Positions 13,101-27,114 of a DNA stretch of 64,000 bases are shown here, in pieces (position 1 is the first letter of the stretch; each line of letters starts with the position of its first letter). This DNA is from Heliopora coerulea (Eukaryota; Cnidaria; Anthozoa; Scleralcyonacea; Helioporidae): positions 434,001 through 498,000 of the forward strand of contig JASJOG010000017.1 of the NCBI GenBank assembly GCA_030142905.1. The letters run 5' to 3'. The notes under the pieces were generated by a model that saw only the letters and a program-made list of their open reading frames with translations, ran no database searches and was not told where the DNA came from. The translations under genes and the position numbers were made by a program.

Positions 13101-16100
13101 GGCAATGTCGCAGCATCACTGGCTCTTTCTAGGAGTTTTACCTGGAATTCGAAGGTAATACGTGTAAAATCCGAAATACTTACAGATCGGTGCCGCCCAT
13201 TGTGTAGACGATAGTTTCTAGAATGAACAGATGTCCATTTCGGTTCCAACATTTCAACACCAAAGTGATTTTCCCAAGTGCGCCAGTTAGACCAGCCATT
13301 GACGGATGACAATTTGAATAGAATTGTTGCGTAGTTCAAGAGCAAGGCTTATTTAACGACGTACTTAACAAGTAAATAGTCTTACGACAACGTCGCAATT
13401 TCTATGACAAGGCTCTGCCGTTCACGACTCGCACAATGAAAGCCTCAACGACACTCACGTATTGATAACGTGGATGTCTGTCTCTCGACACTTAAACTAG
13501 CAGGCAATAAATTGTAAACAAACATAACAATGAACAAACGCTAAACTAAACAAACAAAACTTTGCAGAACGATACCTTAGAATAGTTGTTGCCTGTTTGA
13601 AATTTCTGGATGGTAGAACGGGAATTTGAAGTGCCCTACTACATGTGTTCTAAAATTTCGGGTTTTGTTCGAGGAGAAGCGTATTTAATCAATCAGCTAA
13701 AATGAACTGGCTTTTTGGTTTTGTATATACTATGTAGTAAAACAAATTGTCGGTGTTTTTGGTGTTCAAGTGAGTTTTGGATTCACTTGAGAGAGCACTT
13801 TCTGTTAGAAATCTTAACAGACTTAAAAGATCTCCAGTGGAATTCCTGGGTATATTTCACGTATTTAGTTTTCATTTTCTTGTTTTTGTATTTACTTATA
13901 TTAAGGTACGGGGAGAGACGATGCCAAGCGGTCAGATATCCTGGAACGACTGAACGAAGGAGAAAATATCGACATTGATCCTGACGACCCAGTGGTTGGC
14001 AATGCAGCCATCAAGATCCAATCCTCGTTTCGTGGATTTAAGGCCAGAAAAGAAGTCGAAGAAATGAGACATGTGCACCATTCTGGACTGCCAGAGCTAG
14101 ATCTTAATGACGAAGAAGTACAGAAAGCTGCCATTACAATCCAAGCGGGTTACAGGGGACATAAAGAGCGAAGTCAGCTAAAAGACGAACGGGAAAAACA
14201 GAATGAAGTGACAGACGACCTTGACTTGAATGACCCCGAGCTGAATCGTGCCGCGGTGAAAATCCAGTCGAATTTCAGAGGTTACCAAGCTCGAAAAGAA
14301 ACACAAAACATGAGAACTGCTGCCTCTGGTGAGGAGGTGGATGTCAACTTGAACGACCCTGAGGTTGAAAACGCTGCGAAAGTCATCCAGGCTGGTTATC
14401 GAGGAAACAAGGCACGTGAAGAGGCGAAAAACCTGCGCGAAATAAAAGGCGATGTTAATTTAAATGACCCTGAAGTGTCGCATGCAGCTTCAGTGATCCA
14501 AGCTGGATATCGTGGGTACAAGACAAGGCAGGAAGTCGCTAAGTTACGCGAAGCAAAATCCGACGAAGGGGGCATTGACCTGAATGATCCCGAGGTAGAA
14601 AATGCGGCGGTGGTTATCCAGGCAGGTTACCGTGGTCATAAGGCACGTGAGGAAGCGGCTAACCTGCGCGAAATAAAAGGCGATAATGTCGACATTGACT
14701 TGAAAAGTCCGGAGGTTGAGAACGCTGCGAAGGTAATCCAGGCCGGATATCGCGGTTTCAAATCACGCGAACAGTTAAAAGAAAACGCAGGAGATGAAGT
14801 CGAACAGATTGACTATAGCGATCCCCAAGTGCAAAATGCTACATTAAAAATTCAAGCTGGTTACCGTGGTTACAAAGCAAGGGAAGAAGTTAAAACTATG
14901 GGACAGTCGAAGGTAAGATGTGCAGTACCTTTTAGAGAGTAAAACAAACTCCGAAAATAATCATCTAAGAATGAACGAGATAAATGAAATATTTCGACGT
15001 TATTACAAAGTCATTGTCAAGCCAATACTTGAATTGTGTCAAGATAATCTATTTCGGAATCTGTTTTATTCTTTTTGCGGGAATTTGTCCGTGGCATATG
15101 GTTTTTGCAGTCGCTTTTGTATTACGTGCTTACCTTGTAAAACCTCTTTGTTGTCATTGATTCATGGAGTGAGACGAGAAAGCGCTTCGTGGCTTAATCT
15201 ACGAAAGCAGATGGTATGTCACCTTAATAGCCCGTCCCCCTTATAAAGTCTGCTAGCCAGCGGAGCAGCCGTTTTCCTAAGCATACCTCCAATGTGTGAC
15301 CCTCAGTTTGATTTATTTGTACGGAAAGTATACCATAAATCTCATTGGCCGTCAAAGGATAAATTTGGCCTTTCATTGTTCTTCTCACGAAGCAAATTGA
15401 TTAGGCTTTTCCCGGAAAATATACGATAAACATTGGTGATCAGTAAAAACATATAGGCATATTGGACGGGTTAACGTAACATCCTCCGCAAATGACAGGA
15501 ATTTACAGTTGATTAGGATGTGAAACAACTTGATCTAGTTTATGCCCCGGTATAGGGGCATATTGCTTCGTCATTATTATATTATATAAGCTATTTTCAG
15601 CTTTTTACTTCCTTTTAAAAAACTTAACCTATGCATAGGGGCATGTTTCTGATAAAATATTGCAACTTGGACACGAATTTCTCATGTACAGCCAGATCAC
15701 GTTCACGTTGTCCTAGTCCTGCTGTCGAGGTTGATACATTTACATTACCCACTTACCCCTTACCGTGTAGACGCCGAGAAGTGTATCAACCAATTAAAAT
15801 TTGAATGCCGCTTATAAGTTTATGGATTGCCCTTGGGAAAACTAGGCAAATAAGACCGGATACAAGATGACTTGGTTTTCAGCACGAACTGAATCAATAG
15901 CTAAATCGATATTACCCGGCTTTACTAACTAGTAATTAATCGGGTTGTTTAGCAGCGTGAACACGACCTTAGGTAAACTACTACAATGGCGATTTAGGAG
16001 AGAATTCTACTCGTTGTACTCATCTGACGAAATCAGGAGACTTAAGCATTTAAGAAATGTCTTCCATAATGGCCTTTTATTGTCAAGTTACGGGCAAAAC

Positions 16101-19100
16101 AAAGTGATTGAACTTCATAGACGTTGAAATATAAGTAAAATTTCTCCGGAAAAGAATGTATTGCACCATTGATGTTACAATTAAGATTTGACGTGACGAT
16201 TTTTTGTTCACTGGGGCCCTGAGTTCTAGTAGCACACTAAGTCTTCGCACAGACGGTTTTGCGAACCTAGAGGTAAAAAATTGGTACATTTGTTAGGTGG
16301 TGCTGATCAGGTGTTATCATTGATGGATATTTTCGACTAACAAAGGTTTGATGGATGTCTTCGGAGACCGGCCTCTTGTGACCGACAGTTTGGTCATTTA
16401 TCCGCGTAAAACCATTTCGTTTACGTTAGATTTTCTGCGAACTTTACTTATAGTAGACCTACAGGTGCACACTGTATTCTGAATGCTTTTTACAGGTTCT
16501 CAATCTCAAATTCGGTCCACGCAGGTGTTTTGATGTAATATTTATTGACCACCGTGATTGAAGACTCAGTTTCCACAATATCTGATAAAACCGAACCTAG
16601 GAAAACGGTATTTACATATTTTTGTCAAAGAAGTCAAAATAGGCGTGGAGAAAATCGTGGAAACAAATCTCTAGCAATGTTTCTCTCATGCATAATTTTC
16701 CTAATAAGTCATGCACGAGATGGAGGCTTTCATGGATATTCAAACAGAGAATTTGTTGGAAAACAAGGCGATAGCTGAGGGGTTTTTTACCAGCGTCGAA
16801 GTATGTGAATATCTCGTGATATAGACATCTCGAGTAAATGGTATACCATCTCAAACAAATCTGTTTTTAGAAAACATCAGGTGTAAACTTCATGAAATGT
16901 TTTACTGATCAAGATCAAATATCCGACCTCCATCTTTGTACTGACTTTCTCTGTTTTTCTCGTGAAATATAAATGAGTTTGAGACATTCAAATCAAAAAC
17001 TTTCATCTCAGAGCCTCGTCATCATGAATTATGTAATGTAATGTAATGGAAATTGTTTTCATTACAGTTGAACTACTAGGTCGGTTTAGACCTGAAAGAG
17101 TTACCTGCTGAGAAAGGTTTACGGAACTCTGTTTTCCACGATTTTCAATACATATATGCCATGCTTATTTCCAACATAAATTGAAACCTAAAAGCAAACA
17201 TATTGCCGAATATCCCCACGAAGGAAACATCTAGGTAGTAAAACCCTAGACATCCTTTGTCTTACTCTATATTACCTGCTTGGCCCTAGGGGGCACATGC
17301 TCGCACAGCTCGCCTATTTTTGCCTTATGCCAAGCTAATGCAGCAAGGCAACAGGATCACAGTACTGGTATCGTTATCACGATGTGAAGTTGTATTTACA
17401 GGAACAACGTTTCCAATCGAGAATACGAATAGTGTTTTTCCGATCGCTCAACAATCGGAAATTACCGATTTCCGTATTTTCTGCATCATAATTGGCCACA
17501 CTAAACTCTATTACACTGGCAGTCAAAAAGAACTATTCAAGCTCAGTTTTTCTCATTGCATGGGGTTCACATTGCTTATAGACCGGACCTGAATACTTTA
17601 GCTAAACTGCATGACAGAAAACTCAATTTCCATATCTTTTGAGCAATTCCCACAATTTTCCAGAAGGTTTTTGCCATTATAAGCAGTTTGCGGGGACAAA
17701 TGTGGTCTCGGGAATTTATCAGAAGGTTCAAATCATCCATTGGTATAGCAAAAAAACTGAAAAAGTGGAAGGACGTATGGCTCTAAGGCGAAGAATTAGC
17801 TTAGAGAATCGTGGAAAACTGTTGGCACTATCAGAGGAGGGATACACACAAAGAGAGATCGCCATTCAAGTTGGGTGCAGTCAAAAGAGTGTGAGTGACA
17901 TCTTAAAGAAGCAACGAGACACTGGCACTGTAGGAGATAAGAAAATTCCCGGGCGAAAGAGGAAAACAACTGCTAAAGAGGACAGAATAATGGTCAGAAA
18001 AAGCAAATCAGATCGTTATAAGACTGCCTCGGAGATTAGAGCAGAGATGCAGATTAAACACAGAGTCAATGTTTCGTCTTCAACGGCTAGGAGAAGGCTG
18101 AGGGAAGCCGGTCTGAATGGATGCAAATCTAGGCAAAAGCCACGCCTCACTTCTTGTCACAAGAAAGCCTGTCTGCAGTTTGTAAGGTCGCACAAAGACT
18201 GGAGTGCAAGGATGTGGTCTAGAGTCATTTTCAGTGATGAATCAAGATTTCTGCTGCACAGGTGTGATGGTCGTGTCTATGTGCGGATAATGGCAGGGGA
18301 AGCATTAAGAGAAAATTGCATCTAATCCACTGTAAGACATGGAGGTAGAGGAATCATGGTGTGGGGCTGCATCAATCGAAAAGATGTAGGCATGCTTCTC
18401 AAGGTCAACGGAAGGTTAGATCTTGAAGGATACGTTGGTATCCTGGAAAACGCACTCATCCCATCCACTCACACGTTGTCAATGCCCAGAAACTGGGTAT
18501 TCCAGCAAGATAATGCAATATGCCACACATCCAGATTGGTGCAACAATGGTTTTACGACGAGAATGTTACTGTGATGGAATGGCCAGCTCAGTCACCAGA
18601 TCTCAATCCAGTTGAGATTATGTAGGACCATCTGAAGAGAGTTGTCCAAGAGAAAAACCCAGCAAACATGGGAGAACTTTGGAGAGCTATCAATGATGCC
18701 TGGAAAGAATTTCCTCACGACTGTCTGGTCAATTTGATTCACAGCATGCCAAAAAGATGTGAAGAGGTCATCAAGGCTAAAGGAGGGCCCACTAGCTATT
18801 AAATCCTCCCTTATTAATAATTTGGATAGCTGTATCTGGCGTCATTGAGTTTTGCGTTTATTTAATAAACTATGTTCTTTTTGTTTGAGTAGTTCTTTTT
18901 GACTGCCTGTGTATTTGTTAAACGCTAACTCAAGCCAATCACAGGACCCTGGAGTGAATTCAAAAATGACAGATATGGAAATCTTTGCACGCCAGTCTCA
19001 GCCTCCAGCGCGGTCATCTTGGACGTCAGTTTCAGTGTCCTACGCAGTCATCTTGGATGTAAGTTTTAGTCTTCAACACAGCATATTGTGGGTTTTTGTT

Positions 19101-22100
19101 GACAAAATTTTCATATTGAATAAAAATATCACCAAAATGAGAATTTTGGTGAAAAAAAGAAAGTTTAAAAACTTCTAACGATTAGAAAAGCTTAACCGAT
19201 GTATTTCGAAGAAATCTAATTCAAAATTTAAGAAAAAAAAATAGCTAAAATATTCAAATTGAAACTTCAGTTTATAACCAAGAAACGGAACATTATTTGT
19301 ACTTACTGAAATCGTATTTTCGACGGTTTATTTAAACTGTTAGGAAGCACGCTTCATCGTGCTGATAGTTAAGTGCCTGTTTTTAACAATATTGTCAAAA
19401 ATAATAGAAATTGTCTTCTTATTTCGGCTAAGTTACTTTGACGAAACAGTAGGAAACACGGCTTCGCGAAAGGACTAAGACTGACGACTAAGATGATTGC
19501 GTGGGGGACAGAAACCCACGTCCAAAAGTCTTCAGGTCTGCCATTTTGGTTTCACTTTTTGACTGGTAGTTAGCATTCCAGTTATAATAGAGTTCAGAGA
19601 TTGGCCGAGTCAGATTATGCACTGGTTACTGCAATAATTGACCGGTTTCCGATTGCCAAACTGAATATCGGTCGAACACTAATCACGAACGCGATTTGAA
19701 TTGTAATCAGAAACCCGAGTAGCAATCATCGTTCTCGAAACCAACAACAGACTGCAAAAGTTCAAAATGCTGAATTTATTATTCTGTAAACTTGCTCTGA
19801 ATTTTAGTTAAGATGGCTGAACATATTTTTGCCTGTTTTCTGCACCTTGTGCTTCCTTTAGGTATAACTCTAGGATATTAATTTATAGCCATTAACTCGA
19901 AATTAAGCTCAATAGGAAAGCAGTGATGAGAGTTTGAGATGAGAGGATTTTCATGTTTCATGGCAACAACTGCAATTGTATATAATGTTTAAAATTCAGT
20001 TCAGTTACTTTAGCGGAAATCTAGTCATTAGCTTTTCTTCTTCAAGTATAAAAAGTTTTACAGTGAATAAGTCTTTTGATACCACTGGCTATTTCTAACT
20101 TTCCAAGATAATAGAAGCTCAGTGTACGGCAGGAAATACTGCGGAGTTGCTGTTTTTAACTCACTTTTATAGCTTCTCATCTAATAAATTGCAACGTTAC
20201 AAAACTCCTGCCAAGCGTGAACAAAGTTTAACTCTTTCCCGGCCGATCAGCGTTTTATGATTTTACTCTAAGGCCAGACGATTTTACTCGTCTGGGGAAA
20301 CATGAGGAGAAAACTTAAAAAAAAATTCGCAATTTGAATAAATTTTTTTGTAATAATTTATTTATGAAATTGTAGTAATCTTCGTTATCTTAACTGAAAC
20401 CGCGTCCAACCCAAATGTTCCTAATCTCATTTTCAGTTTTTGCTTACAAACAGTCTTAAGATGACACTTAAGTGGACGTCTTCGAGATCCATAGATTTCA
20501 TGTTGAATCTTGACAGACAACATATGAACGTTCGTCAAGCTCAAGTCCTTAGTAAAATGTCTGCGAGATCCAGACGGGGATCAAACCCGTAACCTGATCA
20601 TTCGTGCGAAGGATGAGGATTTAATCCACGGAGACATTTTCTTGGGACTTTAAACGAACGTTCGCGTTTTGTCCGTCATACTCCAACAATAACGCACGTC
20701 ATTTGTGATGAGCAACAGTTTCTGAGGATTTGAGCCTTACGAACGTTCCCTTGTAATCTGTTATAACTGAAACCTCGCACGTTGATAATATTATTGTTCT
20801 GTATTCATTACATTAATTTTCTAATTGTAACGGTATAGTGAGGTGATGTTCTTGTTGTATTTGATTGGTATGAAACAAATTATCATCGTACTGTAATCAA
20901 CTCTTTGAAGATTAAGCTATGAAAATGAGCCTTACTTTAAGCCTCGATCTCGTTTCGACGGTTATTCTGCACTTAACTTACCATATTTTGGAGTCAAAGT
21001 TTGTCATACAAGACTTCTTTTGCGCGAAAAGCTCGAACGTCAACTGTTTCTTTGCTTGAAAACTGTCTGGAGTTAGCTACTGCGAATGAAATTTCTAAAA
21101 ATTAATGTGTGAGCTGGCGGCTTGAAATCTAGGCATCTTAGCTTGAAATTGCTCAGAAAGCAACTGCTTTGGTGCGAAGTCTTGTCGTCGTTCTCCATAG
21201 TTTCACACTGGGATCATGCTGCTTGATTTGTATACAGTTTCTCCCTTGAAGGACAATATTAAAGTCGGTAACTTAGAGTTCTGCTGTTTTGCTTGAAAAT
21301 GGTCTTTATAAGGTCAATAATCATCCATTGCTGTCCTTACGTTTCTCTTCTCATACCAAAATTGTGCCAAACCTAGATTTCGAAAAGGTAATTTGATTTG
21401 GAATTCTGAAACGTAAAAAGCCTGCTCCATATGTAGACTTACAGCTTGGAATTTAGTTCTATTCACATGGAATGAGTCTGAAGCCTTGTGTTAAATGGAA
21501 AGTTTCAAACTTTGCTTACCATTAGTTTGTCTTTGTGTACTCAACACACTTACTCATCGTCCTCTTCTTTACGAAGGCAATACTCGTGCCAAAAAATTTT
21601 TATTCGGTTATCTTTGCTGAAATTTGATCTAAAACATCTTGAAAAGAACTTTTCCATGCATGTTGTCGTTTTTCGTATTTGTTCTTACCTCGTTCATTTT
21701 GTTATAATTTCGATTACCATGCTCTGCAACTGACCAGACTGGGTAAAGGGTCTTAGGTGGGTCTTAGGTAAACCTGTTCTATAAAGGACATATTGAGTGA
21801 CTGTACCATCGCCAGACAGTAGGTAGACAAATCGTCCCAAATCATAAAAAAATCATGAACGGATGCTAAGATATTCATCTTATATTTTATGCCGATGCCA
21901 CTGGGGTCGTACCTTTTGTTCACTTTTATCGATTTGAACAAGATCAGTTTGGGCGATTTTCGAAGACCGGTGCCTTGCAAAGCGTGAATAAAGTTGACCG
22001 CAAACACATTCCTCAAATTATGAGTTCAATGACTCGACCATCGCTTGACATCAGGCGATTAAAAACCGTTCGTATATCATCTTTTCATCATCTCATATAC

Positions 22101-25100
22101 ATTGCACATGCTAACATACACCTTTAATTGCAATCGCGTGTACATTTAAACTGTTATCAACTTTTAACATGATCAGTTTCCTTCGAGGGTTGAATTTCGA
22201 TAGCGCGTACGTTACTACGGATGAAGCCAACACTAATAGAAAAGTAAATTTTGGATCCTATCTTTGTTCAAAGTACACTACCTTAACGAACTCTGCAAAA
22301 GAAAAACTCCATCTACGAAAATTCATATGCGAGTGACTATACTATTTGAAGTTGGAAAAATTTCACTCCCTGAAAAAAGTGTTTCAGATTTATGGTAAAT
22401 AAACAGTTTCAATTTGAATATTTCAGAGACAACACATGGCGTTTTGTGTAACTACAGGAGAGTGGCGTATATTTATCGACACAGCATGAGCCCTATTAAA
22501 TTTTGACAACTCAAGAAAGTCCCTCTTAACCTGAGGGGAATGTATGACTTCACAACTCTTCGTAACCCGAACGATACTAAATGGTGTGCCTGAAATCACC
22601 TTCAGCGGGAGTATATGTTAGATATCTAGTTCGAAATTAGCAATTTTTCTCTTTGAACATTGATCACCAGTTCTCACTAAATAATAGATCCGTTTTATTC
22701 TTTACTTTTCATTTCTAACCAAATTAGGCAACATAGCGATGTTCGGTAATGAAAGGTCTGTCAGCAGTTGGTCCACTTCATTTTTTTTCTTTCAATTAGG
22801 TCCCCATAGTCATGCCAAGCATACAGAGATAATTACGATGAATTCTATAAATTAATGTATCTATTGGTTCTCTTTCATCCTCACATAACTTTCTCTGTGG
22901 AAAACAAAGATGAGCCTTTTTTGTTACTTTTATCGCAGTTTTTATGTACTGTTATCTTGTGCACACTCCTTGCAGCTTCTTTTGCGATTGAGAATGGAAA
23001 AACCGCCTTCGTCATACCGCTGATACTAGCTAACAGAGCATCGTTTTCTATGTTCTCTGCTGTACAGTAGCACACTATGAATAACTGATTCGTTATAGAT
23101 CATAAGAATGGTTTCTGGAGTTTCTAGATCAGCGCCAATTAGGCTTAATTTGCTTGTAGCTATCTCTCATCTGAAAAGGAGTTGTCGGATCTGCCGATTC
23201 TGTTGGAGGACTGGATTTCTTTAGTTGTGCTGAAGGGGTTCGTGTGGTCTTATTTTCGCGTGATTATCGTTGCCGTTTTGTGCTTCGCAGAGGGTTTTTT
23301 TTTTTGTTGTAAAGAGACGTCACTGAATAATACATGACGGCTTTGTTTGCGGGAAGAGGGATTTGTGAATAGGCGCCACTGAATCATTTATGGCAATGAC
23401 GTGCATGTTTTGGGTCAACATCAATGAGTTGTCAAAGGCGTGTCGGGTGACAATCGAGGTTAGCTGCTTAAAACTGTGTCGCATTTGAGGAGGATGGGCA
23501 AGTGTTTATCACGTAACGCGAACCTCGCAAAGGGAGAAAATGCCGTGAAGGAATCGAAAGATGAGCCTAAAGACGGTACCGTCAAGTTCAAACCAAAGGA
23601 CGAGAAGACAGCAAATGGTCAGGTGGATGTCAATCATGTTGAGGAAGAAAACTCAAACGCTGCGAAGAACGAAGACGCAAAAACCGTCTCTTCGAAAGAG
23701 GAAATTAAATCACTCAAAGAGACCAAGACCGTTCGAATAACAGAAACAAAGACTTCTGAGGAAAAGGTTGAACAGGAAAAGTCAGATGAACCAGTTCAAA
23801 TTACAAAGGTGATCGCTTTTTTGTTTTGCTCAGCTGTCGCCTTAATAATACAATCCAGCGTTGTGTGGAGCGTAATATATGTGGCCATCTACGTAAGTAG
23901 GGAACTTCTTATTTTAAGAAATTATCTTGGATGTCGAGTCGACTGGACGGTTCTTTTTTCATCGTAGATTTTGTGGGTAATGTTGTTTTGCGTTATCATT
24001 TCGAAGATCAAGGACTTAGTACAGTTTTTTTATTAATCTTTTCCTTCGCATTTCCGGATGTTGAAAATAAAGATGAAATCCCGAACTACTTAAACGCTCG
24101 AAATGTTCGAAAGATTTGAGCACAGCAGATTTTTAGTGACTAATTTTAGGGAATATCTTGCCTGAAGAAAGTCGATTGATGTTTCTGTTTGCTGTGCGTA
24201 TAGCAACAAACTATTGAAGAGAAAACATGTTCGCTGTAGAGCCAAAAATGGATGTACGTTTCTGACTTGCCTGAATTGTGTACTATCCATTGGTTTGTAA
24301 TGAAAGTTTGACATGTGTACGGCAAGTCATGCCTCTCAGCATGTCAAATATATATTAATCTAGACATGAATGTTCCATACATTGTCGATGTAGAAGCTTG
24401 GTGATTTCAAGGAATTAAACTTGTGGTTCGAATGACCAGTTTGACCATGAAAAATATTTAAAAAAAAAGAAAGAAAAATACCAAATATAGCTAAACACGA
24501 ACGGGACCAGTTCCATGTGAAGTGTTTGCCAAGTTTTTTTTGTACATAATAAAAGTGCTAAAATAACCAAAAATATTTGTTAAAATCTTTATCTAAATTG
24601 AATTAACTATGACAGAGACGCGTTTTATTCACAACGAATAAGTGCGGGCTAAATCAACATCGAAAACATTTAGAAGAAGGTCTGTATAAATTCTATTTAG
24701 AATGTCTTAAAACTAGTAATTGAAGATAAGGGTTTCTATTTCAGAATCATCCTCAGGGTATTATGAAATGATAACTTCACAATTAACCTACACTGCTGAA
24801 GTCAACTGAAAAATGTTGATTCGAGCGGGATTTGAACTCGCACCTTCGAGATACCGGTATCTCGAAGGTGCGAGTTCAAGTCTCGCTCGAGTCAACATTT
24901 TTCAGTTGACTTCAGCAGTGTAGGTTAATTGTGAAGTTATCATTAGATAAGGGTTTATCTGGAACTATCTTAAGAATACAGTTCCAGAGTTTTACAATGC
25001 GATTATATAAAATAAAAAGATTGAAAAGTACCAGTTTTACAGTAAGGTGTCTTTAAAAGAGATAACGACCCCTTTCTTGTTCGACTACAGACCGTAGATG

Positions 25101-27072
25101 TAAATTGGCCCACGTCAAGGTTAATTTGTCCCTACATTTAAAGTAAAAAAATCAGATCTTAATCTCCCTGTCATAAACCAGGGAGAATGTTAAGAGGCTT
25201 CAAAACTTCCAAGTAGATATTTTCTCTACGTTTATATCGTAATATCCACAGCGTTGCGCGCTTAAAACCAGTCGTTGTCTTCATTATATTTTTACCTCGG
25301 AAAAGGTTACACCTCGAGCTTTCGTCTCCATTAATATGTCGAAATTCAGCCCGGAAAAGGCTGAATTTCAGTAATTCAAAATAATTTTGAAAAGAGTGGA
25401 AATCTCCATGCCACGTACAGTTTAACATAATTGGACTAACTTATCTGGTTCTTCTACCGGTGGAATCCTCCGATTCGTGTATTGCATTTCCAGCTAGTTC
25501 AGTCATCGTGATTTAGCGCCTGTCGTGAAATTTTGTCACTTGGACTCGAACATTCCTCATTGGTAACAATGCACCACCCTCACTTCCAAGGACAAGTTCT
25601 GTGGTCGCACTTCTGGACGTCACTTGTGGTTGTCGAAATAGGAAAATGCAAGCAAAGTAAAACTTATGAAGTTACTGTGGAATTTGTATGTTTATCCTCC
25701 TGTTTTGCAACTCCAACACGCATGCTGAAGTTCCCCTCATTTTTGTCCATCATCCCTGACGATAAAGGGCACTTACCAAAGTACATTCCGAGAAACGAAA
25801 AGGTTTAACTCTTTCAAGGCGAGAGCTCTCCCCTTGACGAGTAAAATCGTCTGGCGTTAGCCAGAGTATAATAATAGAAGTTTTATGCCACCAGGAAAGA
25901 GTTTGTCATAACATTTCACTTGCATGCCTATGTAATAAACAGAACAACGGCATGAAACCCTGTATATCAGTGTTCTGCAGTGTATGTTTATAATAGTTAA
26001 ATATTCCCCAGAGTGGCCTCAGTACTGAAAAAGCACTGCACTAAAGTGCCTTGTTAGCTTTTTACCTCCTCGACGGTAGGTTTCGTCGAGTTCGTACGAC
26101 CATAATTGTTTGGCGCGGTAGAGATATATGTCGGAATAGGAGTGCTTTGAAGTGTTTCTGTCGCCCTTTTTGGACTGGGTGCCCTAACACAGTGCCCAGG
26201 CACGGAAACTAAAACACACGTTGTTCAAATTAGACAGTGGCTTCAATTGTTGGTCCTCCAGAGCTCTCCTCTTCCAAACGTTTAACCACCGCCACTTTGT
26301 GGCTTAGAATCTTTAAGCCGTCATTAGTAAAAACCAATGGCTATCGATGAAGGCCTCTGCTGACCAATGACCTCGCCAAAGCTCGGTGCCTGGATACTAC
26401 CTTTTATTCAGGTGCCCGTGCCTGAACACTGCGCTTAAGGTCCGTTCACACGTGGGATTTTGGACATTGCGATTGTTATCCTGGCGTATGCAATAAACTC
26501 AAGACAGTCTATGGAACAAGATATCCGCTTATGATTCGCTGTAATTTGTCCTTGACGCTCTTGTACGTTAAACACATACTTCAAGATGTCAATTGCAAGG
26601 TACAAAATTGCACGTGTAAACTGCCCTTTACATGACATCCCAAGTCCTAACACCGTGTCAGGACACCTAGTCTGTACAGGGCCTATGTGAACCGAAAAAC
26701 TTGACTCTTCCGGTTAATCAGGAGACATAAATCCCCGCTTCTTTTAATTGTGAACTTTCTGATTTAGCCGGATGATGTAGAGGTGAATGTTGACGATCCT
26801 GCTGTTCAAAAAGCAGCAACAACTATACAAGCGGGATACCGGGGACATCTGACAAGAAAACAATTAAAATCTTCTCGAGGTAGGAAATTGTAATAATAAT
26901 AATAATAATAATAATAATGATAATAATAATCCCCTCGCCCACCGCGTCAAACGCGGCACTCGGGCCTTCGGCCCGAATGGGCGAGGGTACTAATCTCGAC
27001 GTGCGTGGAGTCCTTTTGTACGCGTGGTGACTAGGGAGAAAAACGTTCGCATTGCGTATCTATCTATCTGCG

Positions 27073-27114
<42 letters not shown>

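Larger units (their letters stand above)
19591..23300. other. Intron 2, middle part; no gene seen
   Basis: No recognisable exon. Short frames (for example 21488-21733 +, 22855-23070 +) have no family features. It includes a repeat fragment with GACGATTTTACTCGTCTGG and a tRNA-like fragment, listed separately. Confidence 0.5.

Noticed and set aside
23464..23493. In-frame 5' extension of the MGKC exon as an internal exon joined to 14912
   Set aside because: Phase would fit, but the AG at 23462-23463 lacks a pyrimidine tract while the ATG at 23494 has strong start context. It remains possible at low odds.
24767..24944. CRISPR-like or terminator palindrome
   Set aside because: It is a single foldback with target duplications in eukaryotic DNA; there is no array of spacers.
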